Shown here: positions 32,685 to 41,497 of the stretch, piece after piece
Position numbering within the stretch: the stretch's first letter is position 1
How the letters are laid out: each line of letters begins with the position of its first letter
DNA from: Amycolatopsis vastitatis
GTDB lineage: Bacteria; Actinomycetota; Actinomycetes; Mycobacteriales; Pseudonocardiaceae
Assembly: GCF_002234595.1 (NCBI RefSeq)
Contig: NZ_NMUL01000001.1
Span: 124,001-188,000 of the forward strand
DNA length: 64,000 nt
Direction: 5' to 3'
Made by a program: the position numbers and the translations under genes
The notes under the pieces: model-generated
What the model saw: the letters and a program-made list of their open reading frames with translations, nothing else
The model's database searches: none
What the model was told of the DNA's origin: nothing

Positions 32685-33986
32685 TCAGGACGTCGAAATG
32701 TCGTCGAGCTGTTCGGCGGCGGGCCGGACCGGGTAGAGGTCGCCGCCCGGTTCGGCCGGCACGCGCGGCAACGCCGCACGTGCCGCTTTGTCGCCCGCGT
32801 CGGCCGCCGCGTGCAGGACGTCCAGGGCCGCGTACGGCCGGAAGTCCATCTCCGGATACGGCCACACGGTCTGCCCCTGCGTGGCGCCCGGGATCAGGAA
32901 GTCCGCTGCGGCGAACAGCGTGGCGCCGCTGGGCGCGGTGTAGTGCCACAGGTCGACGCCGACGTGCCGGCCGATCTGGGCGAGCCGGGTCAGCGCGACC
33001 AGGTTGAAGTTGGAGTAGTGCCAGCTGCGGGTCCGGCTCGCCTCCGCCGGCTGGTAGCCGTTGGCCTGGATCTGCGGCGCGATCCGCTTCGGCCCGGCGT
33101 CCCGCGCGATGGCCGCGGCCAGGTCCCGCTGTCCGGTGCCGAGGGCGAGCGCGGCGACGAGCATGTCGTAGAAGCTGCCGTGGTTGTTCTGCGCCGCGGC
33201 CTCGTCGGTGCCGTTCTTGCTCGTGCGCAGCCAGGTCAGGAACTGCGTGTACCAGCCGGTCATGCCGGCCTGGTCGGTCTTCGTCCAGCCGGGCGCGCCG
33301 GTGGCCAGGATCGCGGTCGCGTCGACGACCTGGGTCAGCGTGTACGAGAACTCGATGATCCCGATGCCGCGGCCGTCGACCTTGCACGGGATGCCCTGGG
33401 CGAAGTTCATGTTCGGGTTCATCTTCGTCGCCGCGTCGAGGAACCACGTGCGCAGGTCGAGCGCCGCGCGCCGGGCGTACCGCGCGTCCCCGGTGTAGTA
33501 CCAGGCCAGCGCGAGCCGGTAGATCGCGGCGAACGCCTCGCCGCGGTAGGCGTGGTCGGTGATCTCGTCGACGATCGGGTTGCGCTGGCCGTCGCGCTGC
33601 ACGAACGGGCAGCCCCACGGGTTTTCCGCGGTCGGCTGCGTGGTCGGCCACCAGTAGGGCGCGAGGCTGAGGTAGTCGTGCTTGTCGCCGCTGGGCGGGA
33701 CCTGTTTCTTCGAAGTGACGCTCCACGGCCCGGCGGTGAGGTCGGTCTTCGCGGCGGTGAGCAGGTTGTTCAGTGCCGTGCGTGACGTCTTTTCGCCGAC
33801 GAGCGCGGCGAGCTTCGTCCGCAGCAGCTGTTTGCCGTCGAGGACGGCGGTTTCGGGCGCGCACACCGGCCCGAGAACCGGGACGGTGCAGCCCGAGGGT
33901 CGCGGCACGGCTTCGGCCGGCGCGGCGAAGGAGGTGGCTAGGCCGAGCGCGGCGAGCGCGGCCACGACGGTGTGGCGGAAAACCAT
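32685..33986 (-). CDS. Secreted alginate lyase family protein (PF05426-like)
   Basis: A 433-residue exported protein. A signal peptide (about 1 to 27, ending in APAEA) precedes an alpha/alpha-toroid domain of the alginate_lyase family with the conserved YLSLAPYWWP near residue 100, NMNFAQGIPCK, the active-site-like NNHGSFYD and SWHYSNFNL. Such proteins cleave uronic-acid polymers in some bacteria; in soil actinomycetes the substrate is unknown and could be a host or own-surface glycan. The ATG at 33986 follows GGAGCGG. An 11-base inverted repeat just upstream (33991-34035) looks like an operator. Confidence 0.88.
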   Translation of the reverse strand: MVFRHTVVAALAALGLATSFAAPAEAVPRPSGCTVPVLGPVCAPETAVLDGKQLLRTKLAALVGEKTSRTALNNLLTAAKTDLTAGPWSVTSKKQVPPSGDKHDYLSLAPYWWPTTQPTAENPWGCPFVQRDGQRNPIVDEITDHAYRGEAFAAIYRLALAWYYTGDARYARRAALDLRTWFLDAATKMNPNMNFAQGIPCKVDGRGIGIIEFSYTLTQVVDATAILATGAPGWTKTDQAGMTGWYTQFLTWLRTSKNGTDEAAAQNNHGSFYDMLVAALALGTGQRDLAAAIARDAGPKRIAPQIQANGYQPAEASRTRSWHYSNFNLVALTRLAQIGRHVGVDLWHYTAPSGATLFAAADFLIPGATQGQTVWPYPEMDFRPYAALDVLHAAADAGDKAARAALPRVPAEPGGDLYPVRPAAEQLDDISTS

Positions 33987-33990
33987 GTCC

Positions 33991-34035
33991 GCTCCATTCA
34001 CAAATATGAACATCAGACCTGTGAGTGAATGGAGC
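33991..34035. promoter_or_regulatory. Operator-like inverted repeat upstream of the lyase gene
   Basis: GCTCCATTCAC (33991-34001) and GTGAATGGAGC (34025-34035) are perfect inverted copies 23 bases apart, covering 5 to 50 bases upstream of the lyase start. The left arm includes the GGAG ribosome site, so a hairpin or a bound repressor would block translation or transcription. Confidence 0.55.
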
Positions 34036-34096
34036 GTACGCATGTGAATGTCGCGGAAGCAAGGTTCAGACCTCTGCCGCCGACGGCCGCGGACGC

Positions 34097-34597
34097 TCAG
34101 TCGCGAGGCCGGAAGAAGGCGACGAGCCGGGCCGTGGTCAGCGCGTCCCACGGATCGGTGGTGGCGAGCACGGCCGCCGCGCCCGTGGGGAACTTGACTT
34201 GGACCTCGCGGGTGTCTTCGCCGAACCCGGCGAGGTGCAGCGTCAGATCGCTGACGCCGGGCTCGTGCCCGACGAGCGCGAGCGTGGTGACATCCGGTGG
34301 CGTCCGGCGGACGGCGTTCAGGAACTCGCCGACGTCGGCGCCGTACAGGTCTCCGTCGTACTCGACGGACGGCTTCGCGGGGAGTTCGTCGCTGACGCGC
34401 TGCCAGGTTTCCCTGGTCCGGCGGGCCGTGGAGCAGAAGACCAGCTCGGGAACGTGCCCGGCTTCGGTGAGCCACCGGCCGAGCTTGGGTGCGTCGCGGA
34501 TGCCGCGGGGCGCGAGGGGACGATCGTGGTCCGGGAGATTGTCCGACCAGTCCGACTTCGCGTGCCGGAGAACGATGAGCCACCTGGTCGCGTCCAT
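34097..34597 (-). CDS. sixA: SixA-type phosphohistidine phosphatase
   Basis: A 166-residue histidine-phosphatase-superfamily protein. The catalytic RHG-type motif reads VLRHAKSDW near residue 10, with the nucleophile His, and the second His is in LALVGHEPGVSD near 113. FCSTARRTRETW holds the conserved arginines. SixA removes phosphate from histidine-containing phosphotransfer proteins in enterobacteria; actinobacterial homologues are uncharacterised. The ATG at 34597 is preferred over a GTG at 34606 because TTAGGG then lies at normal distance. It follows the giant repeat gene on the same strand behind a strong terminator. Confidence 0.92.
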   Translation of the reverse strand: MDATRWLIVLRHAKSDWSDNLPDHDRPLAPRGIRDAPKLGRWLTEAGHVPELVFCSTARRTRETWQRVSDELPAKPSVEYDGDLYGADVGEFLNAVRRTPPDVTTLALVGHEPGVSDLTLHLAGFGEDTREVQVKFPTGAAAVLATTDPWDALTTARLVAFFRPRD

Positions 34598-34618
34598 GCC
34601 GGTCACCCTAACGGCGAA

Positions 34619-34649
34619 GGGGCCCTGGAGCGGTTCGCTCCAGGGCCCC
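34619..34649 (-). terminator. 14-bp stem terminator after the giant repeat gene
   Basis: GGGGCCCTGGAGCG (34619-34632) pairs perfectly with 34636-34649 around GTT. It lies 16 bases beyond the stop of the minus-strand gene ending at 34665 and before sixA. Confidence 0.93.
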
Positions 34650-34664
34650 GGTTCACTCAGCCGA

Positions 34665-37600
34665 TCACTGCTGGGCGGGAACGCCCGGCAGTGCGACGTG
34701 CGGCTGCTTCACCGGCGACAGCAGGCTGCTGCCCGCCAGCCCGGACACCACCGGAACGACCGGCACCGGGTTGTCCGCCCGCGGCGCGCTGGGCACACCC
34801 GGCAGCGCGACGTGCGGCGGCTTGACCTGCGGCAGCAGGCCGCCACCGGTCAGGCCCGACAGCGCGGGCAGCGACGGCAGCGACGGCACGGCCGGCGACG
34901 GCACGGGGCTGTCGCTGCGCGACTCGTGCCCGGTGGCACCGGCGACGGCGGCGGGGAGGCCGCCGAGCGTCTTGCCGGTCACCGAGCCCAGGGCCTCGGC
35001 GACCTGGCCGGCAGCGCCGCCCGTCCCGTTGCCGAGCAGGGCCATCCCGCCGCCGAGACCGTCAGCGCCGAGGCCCGGCGCGTCGGCGCGGGACGCCATG
35101 TCGTCACGAGCCAGCGGCGACACCCCGCCGAGCAGACCGCTGAGGTCGAGCTCGACCGGGATCTGTGCGGCCTCGGTCCGCCCGACCATGACGTCGGTGG
35201 TGTCGGTGCCCGTGTTGAGCACCTCGGCCAGGACCGGGATCGTCACGTTCTTCACCTGCGGCACCAGACCCACCGGGATCTGGATCGCCGGCTTCGCCGT
35301 CGGCGTGCCGCTGACGTCGCTGTCCACCGTGCTGTCGACGTGGTTGTTCACGTGCGACAGCGCGCCGATGCCCCAGCGGAACACCTCGGGGTCCGCCGCG
35401 ACCGGCACGTCGAGCAGGGCACCGCTGAGGGCACCGGTGCCCATCGTGGTCTCGTCGCCACCGTCGGTCGCCGTCAGGTCGTTCTGGACGTCGTTGGTCG
35501 CGGACCCGATGGCGGAAATGCCCAGGCCGTAGACCTGCGGCATCGCCTGTGCCTCGGCCGAGAGGATGTCGCCCGAGAGCGCGCCACCGGTGCCGTCGGT
35601 CGTGATCGGCCCACCGGAGACGAGGTCGTCGGTGTTCTCGGTGTGGTTGACCGTGTTGGCCATCAGCGAGATCGACTGACCGGTCGCCTGGACGAACGGC
35701 TGGATCGGAGCCGCGACCGCGTCACCGGCGATCGCGCCACCCTTGCCGGAGGTGAACGTCGGGCCACCCGCGTGCGAGGTGACGTCGTTGTCCGCGTCGA
35801 CGGCCGCGCCGCCGATCCAGGACGCCGCCCAGCTGCTGACCTGGCCCGCGCCACCGATCGGCGCCTCGACGACGTTGCCGGTGATCGCACCGAGGTCACC
35901 GTTGGCGTAGTTCGGGCCGCCGGAGTGGAACTCGGTGTCGTTGGTGCCGATCGCCTCGGCCATCCCGCCCCACGTGGCACCGATCGTGTTGACCTGCACC
36001 GGCAGCGAGCTCGCCTGGTCGACGATGTTGCCCGCGACCGCGCCACCCTTGCCGGTCGCGGAGTCCGCACCGCCCGCGTGGACGTGGGTGATGAAGTCGC
36101 CGTGGCTGGTCGGGTTGCCGCCCCACGCCCCGGCGATGTTCATCACCTGGGCGCCGATGGCTTCCGGCGCGGTGACGATGTTGCTGGAGACCACACCGCC
36201 GTCGTCGTCGGTGTTGTTGTCCCCGCCCGAGGTGAGGCACTTGTGCTCGGTCATCGTCGAGGTCGGGATGCCGCCCCACGCGTAGGCGCCGTTGAGCACC
36301 TCGACCGGCGTCGCCAGCGGCGCGTCGACGATGTTGCCCGCCGCGACCGCGTTGTTGCCCGAGGTGCCCTGGAAGCCACCCGCGACCACGTTCTCGGCGT
36401 TGGAGCACGACGAGGTCGGGATGCCGCCCCACGCGCCGGCGTTGCAGATGACGTCGGCGTCACCGGCCAGCGACGGGCCGACGATGTTGCCGCCGCCCAC
36501 GGATTCGTCGCCGTGGTCGTAGGTGTTGCCGCCCACCACCGAGTCGACGGTGGTGTAGCACTCGGCGGTGGAGATGCCGCCCCAGTCGCCCGCGGTGCCG
36601 CAGACCTGGGCCGGGAACGTGGCCGGCACGTCGGCGACGGTGCCGCCGACGATCGAACTGTCGCCGTTGGTCACGTTGCCGCCACCGGCGTGCGCGGTGT
36701 TCTCGTGCGTGCAGTGGGTGGAGGTGATGCCACCCCAGGCGCCGGTGTTGCAGGACGCCACGACGGGCTCCGCCACCTGCGGGTGCGCGATCGTCCCGCC
36801 GACGACCGAACCTTCGCCGCCGGTGTAGACCGGACCGCCCGCCGTCGAGTCGATGAAGCTCATCCCGGTCGCGTCGGCCAGGCCACCCCACGCGGCGGAG
36901 TTGTGGTTGCCGGTCACCGGAGCCGCGACCGGCGCGTCGGCGACGGTGCCGCTGCCGACCGAGTGGTCGCCGTTGGTGGTGTCGCCGCCACCGGCCTGCG
37001 CGCTGTAGTCGTTGGCGCAGTTGGTGCCGGTGATACCGCCCCACGGGCCGGAGGTGCAGTTGACCTCGACCGGGCCCGCCACCTGCGGGTGGACGACGCT
37101 GCCGGCGCCCAGCGCGTCGGCACCGTTGGTGACGATGTCGCCGCCCGCGACCGAGCCGACGTTGTTCTCGGAGGTCGCGAAGGACTCGCCGCCCCACGCA
37201 CCCGCGGTGCCCATCACGGTCACCGGCAGGGCTACCGGGGCCCCGGCGGCCGTGCCACCGGCGACGGACTTGACGCCGTCGGTGACCGTGCCACCGCCCG
37301 CGTTCGCGTTCAGGTTGCTCACCGAGTCGGCGTTGGTGAGGCCGCCCCAGGGACCCGAGGTGCCGTTCACCGCGACCGGACCCGCCACACCCGGGGTGAG
37401 TGCGGTGCCGCTCGCCAGCGAGCCGCCGCCGTCCGTCGTCGCATACGGCTCGCGCTCGGGGGCGCCCCGCAGTTCGGACTCGGGCGTGCCGGCCTCGGCG
37501 AGAACGGTGTTGACCGTGTTCGCGGTGGCCTTGCCACCCCAGGCGGCCGCGGTGCCGTCGACCTGGGCCGGCAAGGCAACCGGAACGCCGGCGATGGTGC

Positions 37601-38333
37601 CGGAGGCGACACCGTCCTTGCCGCTGGTGGTCAGCTGACCGGGCGAGTGGGCGCCCTGGGTCGTGGTCGTGTTGACCGTGCCCGTGCCACCCCAGCCGGC
37701 GGCGGTGTTGTTGACGCCGATCGGCAGCGCACCCTGGACCGCCGCGATGGTGCCCGAGACGACGCCGTTGTCGCCGTTGGTGGTGACCGGGCCGCCGACC
37801 GTGCTGTCCTGGTTGGCGAAACCGTCCACCGTCGCGTTCGACAGCGTGCCGAACGCGAGGTTGTTGACCCCGATCGGAGCCGTCACCGGTGCGGTGACGA
37901 CGTTGCCCGCGGCCGGACGGCCTTCACCCGTGGTGGTGATCGGGCCACCCTGCTTGTGGACCTGCTCCGAGTCGTTCACCACGTGCGAGTCGCCGCCCGC
38001 GCCGAGCGCCCAGCCGGTGATCTGGACCGGGGCCGAGACGTCGGGCTTGACGACGTTGTTCAGCAGCAGGCCACCGAGCGGCTTGGTCGCGTCGTGGAGC
38101 AGGGTGCCCGTCGTGACGTCGGTGTCCATGTCGAGCGGCAGCGGCGATTCCCCGGCGGGAGTGCCGAGGTTGATCTTGCGGATCTGGATCGGCACGCTGG
38201 CGCCACCGTCCAACGGCGACGGAGCCAGGTCGGGGTTGACCTGCTCCTCGGCGGAAGCGATGCCGGTACCCAGCATCATCAGACCGCCGGCCAACAGCGC
38301 GGACTGGAGCCCGCGTTTGGCCCAAGGGTGCAT
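34665..38333 (-). CDS. Giant secreted repeat protein with chaplin-reminiscent units
   Basis: A 1222-residue exported protein with a signal peptide (about 1 to 28, GIASA) and about 17 tandem units of roughly 51 residues from about residue 130 to 1000. The unit pattern is SGT(V/I)ADAPVAxPVxVxGxxGAWGG, then an Asn/Thr-rich strand and AGGxxTNGD. It resembles the chaplin core (GNVVQVPVHVPVNVCGN) that forms amyloid-like fibres on aerial hyphae; four consecutive-region units contain a C-x12-C pair. The C-terminus is Pro/Gly-rich with two PHVALPGVP copies. There is no LPxTG signal. AGGAG precedes the start. Chaplin relation is inference. Confidence 0.85.
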   Translation of the reverse strand: MHPWAKRGLQSALLAGGLMMLGTGIASAEEQVNPDLAPSPLDGGASVPIQIRKINLGTPAGESPLPLDMDTDVTTGTLLHDATKPLGGLLLNNVVKPDVSAPVQITGWALGAGGDSHVVNDSEQVHKQGGPITTTGEGRPAAGNVVTAPVTAPIGVNNLAFGTLSNATVDGFANQDSTVGGPVTTNGDNGVVSGTIAAVQGALPIGVNNTAAGWGGTGTVNTTTTQGAHSPGQLTTSGKDGVASGTIAGVPVALPAQVDGTAAAWGGKATANTVNTVLAEAGTPESELRGAPEREPYATTDGGGSLASGTALTPGVAGPVAVNGTSGPWGGLTNADSVSNLNANAGGGTVTDGVKSVAGGTAAGAPVALPVTVMGTAGAWGGESFATSENNVGSVAGGDIVTNGADALGAGSVVHPQVAGPVEVNCTSGPWGGITGTNCANDYSAQAGGGDTTNGDHSVGSGTVADAPVAAPVTGNHNSAAWGGLADATGMSFIDSTAGGPVYTGGEGSVVGGTIAHPQVAEPVVASCNTGAWGGITSTHCTHENTAHAGGGNVTNGDSSIVGGTVADVPATFPAQVCGTAGDWGGISTAECYTTVDSVVGGNTYDHGDESVGGGNIVGPSLAGDADVICNAGAWGGIPTSSCSNAENVVAGGFQGTSGNNAVAAGNIVDAPLATPVEVLNGAYAWGGIPTSTMTEHKCLTSGGDNNTDDDGGVVSSNIVTAPEAIGAQVMNIAGAWGGNPTSHGDFITHVHAGGADSATGKGGAVAGNIVDQASSLPVQVNTIGATWGGMAEAIGTNDTEFHSGGPNYANGDLGAITGNVVEAPIGGAGQVSSWAASWIGGAAVDADNDVTSHAGGPTFTSGKGGAIAGDAVAAPIQPFVQATGQSISLMANTVNHTENTDDLVSGGPITTDGTGGALSGDILSAEAQAMPQVYGLGISAIGSATNDVQNDLTATDGGDETTMGTGALSGALLDVPVAADPEVFRWGIGALSHVNNHVDSTVDSDVSGTPTAKPAIQIPVGLVPQVKNVTIPVLAEVLNTGTDTTDVMVGRTEAAQIPVELDLSGLLGGVSPLARDDMASRADAPGLGADGLGGGMALLGNGTGGAAGQVAEALGSVTGKTLGGLPAAVAGATGHESRSDSPVPSPAVPSLPSLPALSGLTGGGLLPQVKPPHVALPGVPSAPRADNPVPVVPVVSGLAGSSLLSPVKQPHVALPGVPAQQ

Positions 38334-38382
38334 TGCCTGTTTCTCCTATTCGTATACTTCCCGGCTTCTGCTGGGAACGGGG

Positions 38383-39534
38383 TTAGAAAGCAGCTGTGAG
38401 CGCTTCGTCCACAGTGGACTCGCGGTGAATCAGCCGGGTCAAGGCGGTACACACGCGTTCGGCGGCCCGGCCGTCGCCGAACGGATTGCGCTCGACGGGC
38501 ACGCGCAGCCCCGCGTCGAGCAGTCGTGAAGCTTCGCTCAGGATCCGGGCGCGGTCGGTGCCCACCAGCCAGGCGCAACCGGCTTCGACGGCTTCCGTCC
38601 GCTCGGTGACCTCACGCAGGACCAGCACGGGAACGCCGAAGCTGGGCGCCTCTTCCTGGATGCCACCGGAATCGGTCAGCACCAGGCTGGCCCGGCGCAG
38701 CGCGCGCACGAGATCCGGGTAGCCGAGCGGGTCGGTGAGCACCACCCGCGGGTTCCGGCCGAGCGCGGTGACGATCTGGGTGCGCACCGCGGGGTTCGGG
38801 TGCCACGGAAGCAGGAGCCGCACATCCGGGTGGCCGGCGACCAGCGCCGACCCCGCGTCCAGGGCCTCCGCGAGCGGCTCTCCCCAGGACTCCCGGCGGT
38901 GCGCGGTCATCAGCACCAGCCGCGCACCGGTGGCGTCGAGCTCCCGTTCGAGCGCGGCGAAGCGCGGGTCGGCGGCCGGCAAGTCCGCGGCGGCGATCTG
39001 CCGGACGGCGTCGACCACCGTGTTGCCGGTGACGACGATTTCCGGTGAGGGCAAGGATTCCTGGCGCAGCGCCGCCGCGGCGGCGGCCGTCGGCGCGAGG
39101 TGCAGCGCGGCCAGCCTGGCGATCAGCTGCCGGTTGGCCTCTTCCGGGAACGGCGCCCCGAGGTCTCCGGTGCGCAGGCCGGCCTCGAGGTGGGCGATCG
39201 GGACGCGTCGCCAGAAGGCGGCCAGCGCGCCGGCGAGCGCGGTGGTCGTGTCTCCCTGCACCACGACCACCGACGGGTTCGACCGGACCAGCACCCGGTC
39301 GAGGGCCGGCAGCAGCTGGGAAACCAGTTCGGCCTGGCCGCCCGCACCGCGGTCGAGGAGGAGCCGCTCGTCCGGCCGGAGGCCGAAGGGCGCGAGAGCC
39401 TGCTCGACCACGTCCCGGTGCTGTCCGCTGTGGACGATCAGCGGCCGGTGCCCGGCACGGGCCAGGCGCACGGCGACGGGCGCCACCTTGACCGCTTCGG
39501 GCCGGGTGCCGATGAGCAGGAGAACCTCAGTCAA
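38383..39534 (-). CDS. wecB: UDP-N-acetylglucosamine 2-epimerase (non-hydrolysing)
   Basis: A 383-residue cytoplasmic epimerase making UDP-ManNAc for surface glycans. Family segments are visible: LLIGTRPEAVKVAPV at the N-terminus, HSGQHRDVVEQAL, VVVQGDTTTALAGALAAF, HLEAGLRTGDLGAPFPEEANRQL, TGNTVVDAV, MTAHRRESWG and LTDSGGIQEEAPSFGVPVLVLREVTERTEAVEAG, covering the whole GT-B-like fold. The TTG start at 39534 follows GAGGAATCC; the longer frame upstream has no homology. It lies between the giant repeat gene and a 53-residue LAxTG protein gene on the same strand, probably one operon. Confidence 0.95.
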   Translation of the reverse strand: MTEVLLLIGTRPEAVKVAPVAVRLARAGHRPLIVHSGQHRDVVEQALAPFGLRPDERLLLDRGAGGQAELVSQLLPALDRVLVRSNPSVVVVQGDTTTALAGALAAFWRRVPIAHLEAGLRTGDLGAPFPEEANRQLIARLAALHLAPTAAAAAALRQESLPSPEIVVTGNTVVDAVRQIAAADLPAADPRFAALERELDATGARLVLMTAHRRESWGEPLAEALDAGSALVAGHPDVRLLLPWHPNPAVRTQIVTALGRNPRVVLTDPLGYPDLVRALRRASLVLTDSGGIQEEAPSFGVPVLVLREVTERTEAVEAGCAWLVGTDRARILSEASRLLDAGLRVPVERNPFGDGRAAERVCTALTRLIHRESTVDEALTAAF

Positions 39535-39580
39535 CGGATTCCTCGCAAAGGTGCCGCGGCCGAGCCGACGGCAGGGGGGT

Positions 39581-39742
39581 TCAGGTGTTTTCGTTCTGCC
39601 GTCGGCGCTGGGTGACCCGCACGAGGACCACGCCAACGACGAGGCTGATGACGCCGAAGACGATCCACCACGTCAAGTTCGCTCCGGTCGACGCGAGAAT
39701 CCCGCTGCCTCCGACGACGCCACCGATTCCAGGCCGATACAC
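39581..39742 (-). CDS. 53-residue membrane protein with LAxTG sorting-type signal
   Basis: A very short gene with a good ribosome site, GGAGAGCAAAAC, before a GTG at 39742. The protein has a Gly-rich start (YRPGIGGVVGGSG), then LASTG at residues 16 to 20, a hydrophobic helix WWIVFGVISLVVGVVL, and a basic RVTQRRRQ tail. That is the layout of a sortase signal, and LAxTG is the type read by class E sortases of high-GC actinomycetes. It has no separate signal peptide and almost no mature domain. It begins the wecB/giant-repeat operon. Whether it is sorted or just a membrane peptide is open. Confidence 0.7.
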   Translation of the reverse strand: MYRPGIGGVVGGSGILASTGANLTWWIVFGVISLVVGVVLVRVTQRRRQNENT

Positions 39743-40096
39743 GTTTTGCTCTCCGTTTTTGACAAGACCGCGTGGCGCGCGTCGGCAAACCCGACGCGCG
39801 CTGCACCGCAGAACCCGAATGAATCGAGCGAGACACTATCCGCAGCGCGAGAAATAGCGCAAACGCCGCGCCCAGACAACACCTGATAGTGGGGTTTGCG
39901 TCGCCCAGAAGAGGTTACCGACCCTCGATCATCACCGATTTGGCAGTGCTGTGACCTGAACAAAGGACCCTCGAACGAGTGATCAACCCCGCCCGGAGTG
40001 TCGAAGAGCGACCACATTATTCTGCGGCCGACACACCTCATCAAAGGTCCGCCTTCGCCTTGATGCGGCTCGGTTCCTCACCCACGGAGCGACGCA
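39743..40096. other. Divergent spacer between the LAxTG gene and the glycosyltransferase
   Basis: This 354-base region has lower GC than its surroundings and no convincing gene. It must contain promoters for the minus-strand LAxTG-wecB-repeat-protein group and for the plus-strand glycosyltransferase. No strong inverted repeat or hairpin was found. Confidence 0.5.
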
Positions 40097-41473
40097 ATGA
40101 GTCTGTCATTCTTGCTGAGCTGCGCTCAGGCGTTCGCGATTGTCATGAGCGCGGCGTTCGTCCTCTACGTCTGCGGGATCATCGTGCCGTACCTGCGGCA
40201 CCGTCCCACTTGGCCCGGCGATCCCACTCTTTTCCAATGGCATTTCTTCGTGCCGTGCCGGGACGAAGAACTCGTCATCGGCGACACGATCCGTTACCTG
40301 CGGACGCGGTTCACGGCGGCACATGTGTGGGTGATCGACGACCATTCCGACGACCGCACCCTCGAAGTCGCGCTCCGGATGCAGGGGCCACCGCACCGAC
40401 GTGACCCGCGGCTGCACGTCGTGGAACGACGCCGTCCCCACGCGCGCACCGGAAAGAGCGACGCGCTCAACGCCGCCTACCGGGCCCTGCGCGCGTGGGC
40501 CGGACGGAACGCCGACGCCGAGAACACGATCGTCGTCGTGGTCGACGCCGACGGGCGCCCGGCCGGGAACTGCATGTACGTGTGCACGGCCGCCCACCTC
40601 TTCGGCAACCCGTCCGTCGGCGCGGTGCAGATCGACGTCCGGATGGGCAACCGCGGCACGGCGCCCCGCAGCGACAACAAGGTCCGCCGCAAGTTCGGCC
40701 GGGCGCTCGTGCGCATGCAGGACCTCGAGTTCCGCACCGCGATCGCCGCGATCCAGATGTCCCGCGGGCACACCGGAACGATCGCGATGGGCGGCAACGG
40801 CCAGTTCACCAGGCTCTCGGCGCTCGACTCGATAGCCGGCCCGCAACGACGGCCGTGGCGCGGCTCGCTGCTCGAGGACTTCGAACTCGGCGTCCACCTG
40901 CTCACCGCGGGCTGGAAGACGGGGTTCACCATCGACACGCACGTCGACCAGGAGGGCCTGTACAGCATGCGGCGGTTCCTCGCCCAGCGCACCCGCTGGA
41001 GCCAGGGCACGATGCAGTGCGCCCGGTACGCCCGCCGGATCTGGCGGTCCCCGAACCTGTCCACCTTCGGTGCGGCCGAGATGCTCTACTACCTCGCGCA
41101 GCCGTGGATGCAGCTGCTGGGCAGCCTGGTCTACCCGATCCCGTTCGTGCTGCTGGCCCTGCAGACGATGGACGACCCGGCGGCGGTCTGGGCCTGGTTC
41201 ACCGGCGGCGCGTGGAAGTACCTCCTGATGTACGGCATCGCCGGGCTGCTGCCGTTCCTCATCTGGGGGCCGGTGTACCGCAAGCACTGCGAACCCCATT
41301 CCGGACCGCTTCTGGGGATCGTCTACGGGCTCGGCTACGCGTGCTACATCTACACGTTCTACATCACGGTGTGGCGAGCGGTGTTCCGGCTGGTCCGGGG
41401 CCGCAACGGCTGGGCCAAGACCCGGCGCAACACCGAACGGCCGACGTCGAAGGTGGTGGCCTTGGACCGATGA
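40097..41473 (+). CDS. Processive family 2 glycosyltransferase (membrane polysaccharide synthase)
   Basis: A 458-residue membrane glycosyltransferase of the BcsA/NodC/HAS type. One N-terminal helix (about 10 to 32) is followed by the GT-A catalytic domain with VIDDHSDD, the VVVDADGRPAG (DxD-like) motif, LLEDFELG and the processivity motif QRTRW. Three or four C-terminal helices form the channel. It would polymerise a beta-linked hexose or HexNAc glycan and export it. GGAG precedes the ATG. It diverges from wecB and the surface-protein genes, so a shared cell-surface role is likely. The polymer is unknown. Confidence 0.92.
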   Translation: MSLSFLLSCAQAFAIVMSAAFVLYVCGIIVPYLRHRPTWPGDPTLFQWHFFVPCRDEELVIGDTIRYLRTRFTAAHVWVIDDHSDDRTLEVALRMQGPPHRRDPRLHVVERRRPHARTGKSDALNAAYRALRAWAGRNADAENTIVVVVDADGRPAGNCMYVCTAAHLFGNPSVGAVQIDVRMGNRGTAPRSDNKVRRKFGRALVRMQDLEFRTAIAAIQMSRGHTGTIAMGGNGQFTRLSALDSIAGPQRRPWRGSLLEDFELGVHLLTAGWKTGFTIDTHVDQEGLYSMRRFLAQRTRWSQGTMQCARYARRIWRSPNLSTFGAAEMLYYLAQPWMQLLGSLVYPIPFVLLALQTMDDPAAVWAWFTGGAWKYLLMYGIAGLLPFLIWGPVYRKHCEPHSGPLLGIVYGLGYACYIYTFYITVWRAVFRLVRGRNGWAKTRRNTERPTSKVVALDR

Positions 41474-41497
41474 TCCCCGGCCACTCGCCGCTGGTCG

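Noticed and set aside
34029..38399. A 1456-codon plus-strand open frame opposite the giant repeat protein
   Set aside because: Arg/Val/Asp/His-rich shadow of a low-complexity, high-GC repeat gene; the minus strand has a signal peptide, ribosome site, terminator and clean repeats.
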